A DNA stretch of 64,000 nt from Pseudotamlana agarivorans (GTDB lineage Bacteria > Bacteroidota > Bacteroidia > Flavobacteriales > Flavobacteriaceae): the NCBI RefSeq assembly GCF_001642835.1, contig NZ_LXEI01000001.1, forward strand, positions 186,001 through 250,000, written 5' to 3'. This document shows, in pieces, positions 8,563 to 15,854 of the stretch. Numbering within the stretch: the stretch's first letter is position 1; each line of letters starts with the position of its first letter. The notes below the pieces were generated by a model that was not told the origin of the DNA, searched no databases, and saw only the letters and a list, made by a program, of their open reading frames with translations. A program made the translations under genes and the position numbers.

Positions 8563-10164
8563 ATGAAAAAGACGCTTTTTAATTTTATTCTAGCCCTTCT
8601 AATTACCACTATATTTATCAATTGCGCCAATCGAGGCACACCTGGTGGGGGGCCTAAAGATGAATTACCACCGGTAATTATCAAATCTACTCCAGAAAAT
8701 TATTCAACCAATTTTGAAGGCAATGAAATTGAAATCATTTTCGATGAGTATATCAAGATTAAAGACATCCAAAAGCAACTGATTATTTCACCTCCTATGG
8801 AATATCAACCTGATATTACCCCGCTGAGTGCGGCTAGTAAAAAGGTTGTTATCAAAATAAAGGATACGCTTGCCCCAAATACCACATACGCGTTTAACTT
8901 TGGGAACAGCATTACCGATAACAACGAAGGGAATCCGTACCCTTACTACCGTTATGTTTTTTCTACGGGAAACTATATCGACTCCCTAAAAGTCACGGGA
9001 AACATTATTGATGCCGTAAAGAAATCCCCTGAAACCTTTGTTAATGTAGGTCTTTATGAAGTAGATTCAACATTTAGCGACTCCATTATTTTTAAAGAAA
9101 AACCGAAATACATTACCAATACTTTAGATGGTGTTACCACTTTTGCTATTGAAAATGTTAAACCAGGGAAATACCTACTGGTAGCCTTAAAAGATGGTAA
9201 TGGCGATAATAAATATCAGCAGAAATCCGATCAAATTGCATTTCATAATAGTTTTATCAATGTGCCTACCGATTCGACATATACACTAAAACTGTTTAAT
9301 GAAGAAGCCACTTTTGACGCTACCAGACCAAAGCTCATTTCTGGAGAAAAAATTGCTTTTGGCTATGAAGGCGATTACAAAGGCATGAAAATTAAAATGG
9401 TATCTGAAACACCAGAGGATTTTAATTACCGCATTACAAAAGATCCAAAAACCGATTCGCTAATGTACTGGTACACCCCAAGAATGAAAGTAGACTCCTT
9501 ACTTTTTAAAGTACAAAAAGATGATTTCGAAAAAGATTTCACAGTACGAATTAGTGAGCAAAAAAGAGATTCCATTAGGGTAGACATCCTTACAGGAAAC
9601 ACTATAGGATTAAAAGAGTCACTTAAATTAACATCAAATACACCTATTACCAAATTTGATGCTTCAAAAATAACTTTAATAGACAAAGATTCTTCGGCCG
9701 TTTCGTTTGATACTAAGTTTGACACAATCACCAATACGTACGATTTCAATTTTGAAAAAACCGAAGACAACCTTTATAAGATGCAATTTCTACCTGAAGC
9801 TTTTATGGATATTTTCGATTACAAAAATGACACACTGAACGTATCGGTAAAAACTAAAAAAAGTTCCGATTACGGTTACGTGCGCTTTACTTTGGCAAAC
9901 GCTACATTTCCTATCATAATTCAGTTAACTGATAAAGATGGTAAATTAAAATACGAGTCTTATGTTACCGAACAACAACCTGTAGATTTCTTCGACATTA
10001 ATCCAGCCATTTATGCGATTAGGATTATACACGATGCCAATGGTAACCAGAAATACGACACAGGAAGCTATTTAGAAAAACGCCAACCTGAGAAAATAAG
10101 TCATTTTCAAAATGTTGAAATTCGCGCCGATTGGGGGGTTGAAGAAACTTTGGAGTTTAAATAA
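8563..10164 (+). CDS. Ig-like domain-containing lipoprotein
   Basis: A 533-residue secreted protein starting with a lipoprotein signal: hydrophobic residues 4-18 and then INCANRGTPGGGPKDELPP, with Cys21 as the likely lipidated residue. Residues around 35-130 look like a bacterial Ig-like (Big_5/SbsA) domain (PENYSTNFEGNEIEIIFDEY ... LAPNTTYAFNFGNSITDNN). The C-terminal part contains FDINPAIYAIRIIHDANGNQ and KYDTGSYLEKRQPEK, also typical of this flavobacterial family. Function unknown; probably outer-membrane anchored. Its stop codon region has been copied into the tandem repeats that follow. Confidence 0.85.
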   Translation: MKKTLFNFILALLITTIFINCANRGTPGGGPKDELPPVIIKSTPENYSTNFEGNEIEIIFDEYIKIKDIQKQLIISPPMEYQPDITPLSAASKKVVIKIKDTLAPNTTYAFNFGNSITDNNEGNPYPYYRYVFSTGNYIDSLKVTGNIIDAVKKSPETFVNVGLYEVDSTFSDSIIFKEKPKYITNTLDGVTTFAIENVKPGKYLLVALKDGNGDNKYQQKSDQIAFHNSFINVPTDSTYTLKLFNEEATFDATRPKLISGEKIAFGYEGDYKGMKIKMVSETPEDFNYRITKDPKTDSLMYWYTPRMKVDSLLFKVQKDDFEKDFTVRISEQKRDSIRVDILTGNTIGLKESLKLTSNTPITKFDASKITLIDKDSSAVSFDTKFDTITNTYDFNFEKTEDNLYKMQFLPEAFMDIFDYKNDTLNVSVKTKKSSDYGYVRFTLANATFPIIIQLTDKDGKLKYESYVTEQQPVDFFDINPAIYAIRIIHDANGNQKYDTGSYLEKRQPEKISHFQNVEIRADWGVEETLEFK

Positions 10165-10715
10165 CTTATACCTATTTAATGTTGTGATGTAGTTATTTTG
10201 ACGAAAAAGTCAACTCCAAAAAGGTAAAAGGCAAGAAACTTTCTTAGGATGCCTATTCATGTTTTACATTTGGAACGGACTACAAGTCCGCGCTATCTTC
10301 TACACTACCGCCACTTGGCAACTGATTAAAGATACTCTAGAGTTTAAATAGCTAATACCTATTTATTGTTGTGATGTAGTTATTTTGACGATAAAGTCAA
10401 CTCCAAAAAGGTATAAGACAGGAAACTTTCTTAGGGTGCCTATTTCATATTTTACATTTGGCACGGACTACAAGTCCGCGCTATCTTCTACACTACCGCC
10501 ACTTTGCAACTGATTAAAGATACTCTGGAGTTTAAATAACTTATACACATTTATTTTTATGATGTAGTCATTGTGACGAAAAAGTCAACTCCAAAAAGGT
10601 AAAAGATAAGAAACTTTCTTAGGGTGCCTATTTCATATTTTACATTTGGCACGGACTACAAGTCCGCGCTATCTCCTACGCTACCGCTACTTTGCAACTG
10701 GTTAAACGACCTCTA
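10153..10715. repeat. three tandem 188-bp repeat units
   Basis: Units start at about 10153, 10340 and 10528 and are by eye about nine-tenths identical. Each begins with GAGTTTAAATA, the same bases that end the preceding coding sequence, so the duplication included the stop codon. Each holds a small hairpin CGGACT-ACA-AGTCCG (10276-10290, 10464-10478, 10652-10666) followed by GCGCTATCT. The array fills the gap up to the stop codon of the convergent amidase gene. No open frame of note or terminal inverted repeats are visible. The short GC-rich hairpin resembles REP-like elements; that link is inferred. Confidence 0.92.
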
Positions 10716-11492
10716 ATTTATAGTAAAGGCGTCTCTATCGTTTAAAAATTTGAATTTATTACGATAGGCTTCAATATGTCGCTTTTCTAAGGTGATGGTT
10801 TCCACAGATATTTCATTTGGTCTCAATTCGGAAATTAAATTCCCCAACACATCATAGGCAGCAGAGTGTCCTGAATACACAGCATTGACCCCATCAATAC
10901 CAACGCGATTCACGCCTATACAATAACTCATATTTTCGATAGCTCTAGCTTTTAATAAGGTATCCCAGGCTAAAATTCGTGGTTTTGGCCAATTGGCTAC
11001 ATAAATTAAAAGATCGTAATCTTCGGTGTTACGTGCCCAAACCGGAAAACGCAAGTCGTAGCATATTAGCGGACAAATTTTCCAGCCTTTATAATCTAAA
11101 ATGATTTTTTCTGCGCCTGCCGTATAGGTTTGCTCTTCACCTACCAAAGTAAAGGTGTGTCGTTTATTGTAGTACGTAATTTTCCCTGAAGGCTCTACAA
11201 AAAGTAAGCGATTATAATAGTTATCATCTTCGGAAATCACCAAACTCCCCGTAATCGCCGTGTTGTATGTTAAAGCCATGTGCTTTAACCATGAAACAGT
11301 TTCGCCTTCCATGGTTTCGGCGACTTCAGCAGCATGCATTGTAAATCCCGTGGAGAACATTTCAGGTAAAATAACAAGATCTGTATCATCTGAAAGACTT
11401 TCAAAATGCTTGCTAAACGCTACTCTATTTTGTTTCGGATTTTCCCAAACCAAATCGGCTTGAATCCAACTTACTTTTAATTGGTTCTGCAT
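10713..11492 (-). CDS. nitrilase-superfamily amidohydrolase (omega-amidase, YafV-like)
   Basis: A 259-residue carbon-nitrogen hydrolase. The catalytic triad blocks are visible: Glu in LVILPEMFSTGF (about residues 40-51), Lys in YYNKRHTF (about 113), and Cys in CPLICYDLRFPVWAR (about 143-148). Omega-amidases hydrolyse alpha-ketoglutaramate or alpha-ketosuccinamate and repair side products of transamination. Length fits the YafV/Nit2 subgroup. The 3' end touches the third 188-bp repeat. Confidence 0.93.
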   Translation of the reverse strand: MQNQLKVSWIQADLVWENPKQNRVAFSKHFESLSDDTDLVILPEMFSTGFTMHAAEVAETMEGETVSWLKHMALTYNTAITGSLVISEDDNYYNRLLFVEPSGKITYYNKRHTFTLVGEEQTYTAGAEKIILDYKGWKICPLICYDLRFPVWARNTEDYDLLIYVANWPKPRILAWDTLLKARAIENMSYCIGVNRVGIDGVNAVYSGHSAAYDVLGNLISELRPNEISVETITLEKRHIEAYRNKFKFLNDRDAFTIN

Positions 11493-11551
11493 AATGGTAA
11501 AGATAAAAACTTCCTTTGGGAAATATACCTTCCATACATAGTGAATTTCAG

Positions 11552-13324
11552 TTAAACGATTTCCATTTTCTTTAAGAGGAAAGACGCGTTCATATTTTTA
11601 CAAACACCAGATTTCAAGGTATAATCAAAATGCAATTCATCATTGATAATCTCGGCATCAAAATAATAGTTTTTAACTTCTTCAAGTTCCTTTTCCATCT
11701 CACACAAGCTTAAATCGTGTGTTGCTATAATTCCTGTTGCGTTTGAAGCCACGAGTTTTTCAACAAATTTTTTCGAGCCAATGGCCTTATCGGTGCTGTT
11801 CGTGCCTTTTAAAATTTCATCTAGAATGATAAAATACGGCTCCTTTTGAATGGCATCGACAATGAATTTTAATCGTGTTAATTCTGAAAAGAAATACGAA
11901 CTGTCATCGGTTAAAGAATCTGTAGTACGCATACTCGTAATAAGTTTTACAGGTGAGTACTGACTCTTTTCAGCACAAATTGGTAAACCTGCATTTGCCA
12001 TAACAATATGCAAAGACACGGTTCGTAAAAAAGTACTTTTACCAGCCATATTGGCTCCGGTTACAATAAAAAACTGTTCGTTTTCTATAATGACATCGCT
12101 ATCTACACGTTTGGCTTTATTCAATAACGGATGTCCTAATGCTTCTGCTTTTATAACCGGTCCGTTCTTAACAATTTCTGGAAACACAAATTCTGCATGG
12201 TTAAACGCATAAGTACCAAAACTGTTATAAGCATCAAAAAAAGCGACCACCTCAAACCAATCGGCCACTTTATGTCCGTAAAGCGAAATCCACTGTTCCA
12301 CGCGAAAAGCATTTTTAATATCCGTTAAAAATAACCCGTTGGCAAAAATGGCACCTATAAGGTTATTTCTATTATCCAGAGCGTCTAAAGATTTTGAAAA
12401 GGCTTTAAAAATATCTGAAGCTTTCTTAGTTTCGGCTTGAATATTTTGTTGTTTCTCTTTAAGAAGTTGTGAAGAGAAGTTTTCATTTTCAATCAAATCC
12501 AATAAGGTGGCGTATTGACGAAATGTATCTCTAACCTTATCGGTGTTGGCGGCTAGTTTATTTACTTTTTTCAAGTAAATACTTGAAATCCCTAAACCTA
12601 AAAACAACCAATAGCCTATTAATGGTTTGTAGGTAATAACATTTAATACAGTAAGCAAAAAGATAAGAATAGATACCGCACCAAAACCTTGAGCAAACCA
12701 GAATAATGATTTATTTAGAAAGCTTTTATGATTTTTAATCCAGCTTACTATAAAATGAGCGGGTGTTTCAACTTTTACCAAGGTTGACGTTGCTGAATAA
12801 AACTGTCGAAATTTTGTTTTTTCGGCCAACTCCTTAATGGCTTCTTGGCGCTCTACAATATTTGAAACATCATTCGCCTTTAAAGCATCGGCAAGTTTTT
12901 TAGCACCTTCTTGACTTGTGGTTCTATTCATAAATTGAAAAAAAGAACCGCGTCCAAATAAATCGATATCCAAACTGTATTCATGGTTAGCATCATGAAA
13001 CTGAAGGCCATGATCGCGATCGTGAAAATCACCAGAAGCGATTTTAATTTCAGATTCGTTAAGTGCTACAAGGGCTTTATGAAATTCGCGTTCACGTTTT
13101 ACATTGGTGTACTTTAAGAGTAAAAAAAGAAAAACCGACAAACCTAAAACCCCAATAACGACAGCCATTTGCCAGTAATTGAAAAGAAAATAAACACCAA
13201 AACCTGTGGCTACAAAAACCGTTAAACGCAGCAGGCTTAAGCTGGTCATTTTTTTCAAGAGGCTTTTAACCTCGGTTTGATAAATTTCTAAGTGTTTTTT
13301 ATAATAATCTAAAGGCTGTTTCAT
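11552..13324 (-). CDS. MutS-related membrane ATPase
   Basis: The C-terminal half carries the MutS ATPase: Walker A GANMAGKSTFLRT near residues 423-435, then DDSSYFFSELTRL, Walker B FIILDEILKGTN and the ATHDLSL switch. The mismatch-recognition domain I of true MutS is absent, and residues ~31-70 and ~208-250 hold predicted membrane segments. Such proteins are common in Bacteroidota and their role is unknown; classical mismatch repair is unlikely. The frame is open upstream to an ATG at 13423, but that would overlap the next gene; the ATG at 13322-13324 (MKQPLDYYKKHLEIYQ) matches the usual start and gives 590 residues. Confidence 0.88.
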   Translation of the reverse strand: MKQPLDYYKKHLEIYQTEVKSLLKKMTSLSLLRLTVFVATGFGVYFLFNYWQMAVVIGVLGLSVFLFLLLKYTNVKREREFHKALVALNESEIKIASGDFHDRDHGLQFHDANHEYSLDIDLFGRGSFFQFMNRTTSQEGAKKLADALKANDVSNIVERQEAIKELAEKTKFRQFYSATSTLVKVETPAHFIVSWIKNHKSFLNKSLFWFAQGFGAVSILIFLLTVLNVITYKPLIGYWLFLGLGISSIYLKKVNKLAANTDKVRDTFRQYATLLDLIENENFSSQLLKEKQQNIQAETKKASDIFKAFSKSLDALDNRNNLIGAIFANGLFLTDIKNAFRVEQWISLYGHKVADWFEVVAFFDAYNSFGTYAFNHAEFVFPEIVKNGPVIKAEALGHPLLNKAKRVDSDVIIENEQFFIVTGANMAGKSTFLRTVSLHIVMANAGLPICAEKSQYSPVKLITSMRTTDSLTDDSSYFFSELTRLKFIVDAIQKEPYFIILDEILKGTNSTDKAIGSKKFVEKLVASNATGIIATHDLSLCEMEKELEEVKNYYFDAEIINDELHFDYTLKSGVCKNMNASFLLKKMEIV

Positions 13325-13406
13325 GTGGTAACAAATTGGGCATAAAGTAACAAAAAAGCCCTGAAAATGTTCAGAGCTTTTAGTGTATGTTTTGTATTTG
13401 TGTGTT

Positions 13407-14102
13407 TTAATCTCTTCCTCCAAAAAGCTGAAGCGCCCAATAAAGCAAGTTCGCTAAGGCACCAATAGCAGCTACTAAATAGGTTCTAGCCGCCCATTTT
13501 AGAGAATCTTCGGCACCAGCAAATTCTTCTGGAGCCAACATATGTCTGTTTTTTAACCACGCTAACGCACGGTTACTCGCGTCGTATTCTACAGGTAAAG
13601 TGATAAAACTAAACAAAGTTGCAAAGCCCATAAAAACCACACCTAAAACGGCAACCCACCAGCCTAATCCAATACCAGCAGCACCTCCTAAAACGAGTCC
13701 ACCAATAATAAGCCATTGCGACATACCAGAAGTTACACTCACAATAGGCACTAAAGCCGAACGCATTTGTAACCAATTGTAGGCCTGAGCATGTTGCACC
13801 GCATGCCCACATTCGTGAGCGGCAACTGCAGCAGCAGCTGCATTTCGTTGATTGTATACGGACTCACTTAAATTAACCGTTTTATTTTTTGGGTTATAAT
13901 GGTCTGTTAATCGTCCCGGTGTAGAAATAACTTCTACATCGTAAATACCGTTATCGGCAAGCATTTTTTGTGCTATTTCGGCGCCACTCATGCCATTACG
14001 CAAATGTACTTTAGAGTACTTTTCAAACTTACTTTTAAGCTTGTTACTCACTAACCAGCTTACTAAAGCAATGGCCCCAATAATTATATAATATCCTAAC
14101 AT
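13407..14102 (-). CDS. zinc-dependent membrane metalloprotease (YugP family)
   Basis: A 231-residue membrane protein. A first membrane segment (residues 4-19) is followed by a cytosolic domain with the HExxH zinc site His96-Glu97-Cys98-Gly99-His100 (AHECGHAVQHA). Two more membrane spans at about 116-155 surround GGLVLGGAAGIGLGWW, and SFITLPVEYDASNRAL provides the conserved later segment. YugP-type peptidases are widespread with little-known substrates. It is followed closely by the MutS-like gene on the same strand. Confidence 0.93.
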   Translation of the reverse strand: MLGYYIIIGAIALVSWLVSNKLKSKFEKYSKVHLRNGMSGAEIAQKMLADNGIYDVEVISTPGRLTDHYNPKNKTVNLSESVYNQRNAAAAAVAAHECGHAVQHAQAYNWLQMRSALVPIVSVTSGMSQWLIIGGLVLGGAAGIGLGWWVAVLGVVFMGFATLFSFITLPVEYDASNRALAWLKNRHMLAPEEFAGAEDSLKWAARTYLVAAIGALANLLYWALQLFGGRD

Positions 14103-14210
14103 CTTTCTTTTTTAAGTTTTGATTTCTATAGTAAATATAGCAAAAATAACGCCATAAAGGTATTGTGAAAATTTGTCAGACTTTTTCAGTTTAACATAAG
14201 ATTATAAACA

Positions 14211-14250
14211 AAAAAAACGTCTAGACTTTTAAAATAAGTACTAGACGTTT
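14211..14250 (-). terminator. terminator of ald
   Basis: On the minus strand AAACGTCTAG and CTAGACGTTT form a 10-bp stem with a 16-nt loop, followed by a run of seven or more T. It lies 23 nt beyond the ald stop. Confidence 0.85.
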
Positions 14251-14272
14251 AAATTATTTAAATTTAATTGAC

Positions 14273-15367
14273 TTAAGCCATTTCCATATCGAAAGCTTCA
14301 GCAATCTCTTTATAAACGATTTCTCCTTTAACAATATTTAATCCTTTTGCTAATGGTGGGTTATTCTCGCAAGCTTTTTCCCAACCTTCATTCGCTAATT
14401 TAACAACGTAAGGCAAAGTAACATTGGTTAAAGCCATAGTAGACGTGTAAGGTACTGCACCTGGCATATTTGCTACAGTATAGTGTACTACCTCATCAAT
14501 AATATAAGTTGGGTCTTGGTGTGTTGTTGGTTTTGTTGTTTCAAAACAACCACCTTGATCTACAGCAACATCAACCATAACGGTTCCCGGCTGCATCTCT
14601 TTAAGCATATCTCTTGTAATTAACTTAGGCGCTTTGGCACCTTTAATTAATACACCACCAACGATTAAATCGGCATCTTTAATATGCTTTCTAATATTGT
14701 ATTCACTAGAAAACTCACTAATAACATTATTTGGCATCGAATCACTCACATAACGTAAAGCTTTCATGTTTATATCCATGATTACGACGTGAGCTCCTAA
14801 TCCTGCTGCCATTTTAGCCGCTTGATAGCCTACAATACCAGCACCTAAAATAAGTACTTTTGCAGGAGGTACTCCTGGAACACCACCTAATAAAATACCA
14901 CGACCTTTAATTGGTTTCTCTAAATATTTAGCACCTTGTTGAATAGACATTCTACCTGCTACTTCCGACATCGGAATTAATAATGGCAACGTACCATCGG
15001 CATCTTCAACAGTTTCATAAGCAATACAAACCGACTTGCTAGCAATCATCGCGTTTGTTAGCGCTTCACTTGATGCAAAGTGGAAGTAAGTAAACACCAC
15101 TTGATTTGGCTGAATCAATGAATACTCCGGTTCGATAGGCTCTTTAACCTTTACGATCATTTCAGCGATAGCATAAATCTCTTCAATAGTATCAAGAATT
15201 TTAGCTCCAGCTTCCATATAATCTTCATCTAAAAAACCACTGTTAAAACCAGCATTTTTCTGAACGAAAACTTCATGATCTCTTTTAGTCAATTCAAACA
15301 CCCCAGAAGGCGTCATCCCCACTCTATTCTCGTTGTTTTTTAATTCAATAGGAACACCAATTTTCAT
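14273..15367 (-). CDS. ald: alanine dehydrogenase
   Basis: A 364-residue NAD-dependent alanine dehydrogenase (L-alanine to pyruvate plus ammonia). It begins MKIGVPIELKNNENRVGMTP, has substrate-binding KVKEPIEPEY near residue 94 and the Rossmann GAGIVGYQAAKMAAGLGAHV near residues 176-195, then DVAVDQGGCFETTKPTTHQD and VANMPGAVPYTST, all diagnostic of Ald rather than pyridine nucleotide transhydrogenase. Length is normal (~370). Monocistronic, with its own -7 box and terminator. Confidence 0.97.
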   Translation of the reverse strand: MKIGVPIELKNNENRVGMTPSGVFELTKRDHEVFVQKNAGFNSGFLDEDYMEAGAKILDTIEEIYAIAEMIVKVKEPIEPEYSLIQPNQVVFTYFHFASSEALTNAMIASKSVCIAYETVEDADGTLPLLIPMSEVAGRMSIQQGAKYLEKPIKGRGILLGGVPGVPPAKVLILGAGIVGYQAAKMAAGLGAHVVIMDINMKALRYVSDSMPNNVISEFSSEYNIRKHIKDADLIVGGVLIKGAKAPKLITRDMLKEMQPGTVMVDVAVDQGGCFETTKPTTHQDPTYIIDEVVHYTVANMPGAVPYTSTMALTNVTLPYVVKLANEGWEKACENNPPLAKGLNIVKGEIVYKEIAEAFDMEMA

Positions 15368-15406
15368 AAGCGCATTATTTTAATAAGTTAATTTTTGATA
15401 ACGGAA

Positions 15407-15414
15407 CAAAGCTA
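15407..15414 (-). promoter_or_regulatory. -7 box of ald
   Basis: Minus-strand TAGCTTTG matches TAnnTTTG, 40 nt upstream of the ald ATG. No -33 TTTG at the usual spacing. Confidence 0.45.
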
Positions 15415-15561
15415 AATTAAATGATTGAAAAAAAGTTCTAAAAGCTGTTTTTTCTTAGATTTTCAATAACAATTTTAACATTTTGTTAATAATTATATAA
15501 AGCATACTGATTTACTAGGGATTTTATTACACATTCCATATTTAAATTTCTTGAATGTTTA

Positions 15562-15695
15562 TCGGGCGTTACCACAAGGATCAGGCTATCCGCTACAATC
15601 TTTTTTATTTGGTTATTGGTTGGTGGTTTTTAGCTGTAAGCTCGAGTTATTGTTTACTGATTATAAAAAAGGATTTCCACTGCTATCCTTAACGC
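15562..15695. repeat. GGGCGTTACC...TTAACGC dispersed element, copy 1
   Basis: Begins TCGGGCGTTACCACAAGGAT and CAGGCTATCCGCTACAATC, ends GATTTCCACTGCTATCC and TTAACGC. Both ends recur at 41565-41651. The middle of this copy holds five heptamer-like units that the other copy lacks. No coding potential. Confidence 0.75.
15611..15645 (+). repeat. heptamer array (GGTTATT type), five units
   Basis: Units read GGTTATT, GGTTGGT, GGTTTTT, AGCTGTA, AGCTCGA. It has the same 7-nt period and consensus as the arrays inside leuS (17784-17818) and before RNase G (62444-62506). Confidence 0.75.
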
Positions 15696-15715
15696 GAGCA
15701 TCATGCCTATAAAAC

Positions 15716-15748
15716 AACAAACCCGAAGCCATCGACTTCAGGTTTGTT
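15716..15748 (-). terminator. candidate terminator downstream of leuS
   Basis: AACAAACCTGAAG and CTTCGGGTTTGTT pair over 13 positions with one mismatch around a 7-nt loop. It lies about 107 nt past the leuS stop. The T-run is weak, so termination is likely but not certain. Confidence 0.6.
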
Positions 15749-15782
15749 AATTCAACAATATAATAAAGAAAAGTGAAGTCCA

Positions 15783-15852
15783 AACTTTGAACTTTCAACT
15801 TTCAACTTCTAACTTTTAACTTTTAACTTTTAACTTTTAATATCTAACTTCA
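15783..15852 (+). repeat. heptamer array (AACTTTT type), ten units
   Basis: Ten consecutive 7-nt units: AACTTTG, AACTTTC twice, AACTTCT, AACTTTT four times, AATATCT, AACTTCA. The array ends 3 nt from the leuS stop codon (15855-15857). On the leuS strand the unit reads AAAAGTT. Confidence 0.9.
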
Positions 15853-15854
15853 AC

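Larger units (their letters stand above)
15368..15854. other. 487-bp gene-free region between ald and leuS packed with repeats
   Basis: No credible gene. From left to right it holds the ald promoter, a GGGCGTTACC element (15562-15695) containing a heptamer array (15611-15645), a hairpin (15716-15748) and a second heptamer array (15783-15852) that runs to within 3 nt of the leuS stop codon. Confidence 0.85.

Noticed and set aside
10153-10715. Possible insertion sequence
   Set aside because: Three direct copies without any transposase frame or terminal inverted repeats; treated as tandem repeats.
13325-13423. Upstream extension of the MutS-like protein by 33 residues
   Set aside because: It would overlap the upstream protease gene by 17 nt and encodes unconserved residues; the ATG at 13324 is the usual start.
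15783-15852. Possible CRISPR array from regular short repeats
   Set aside because: The period is 7 nt with no spacers, and no cas genes are present.
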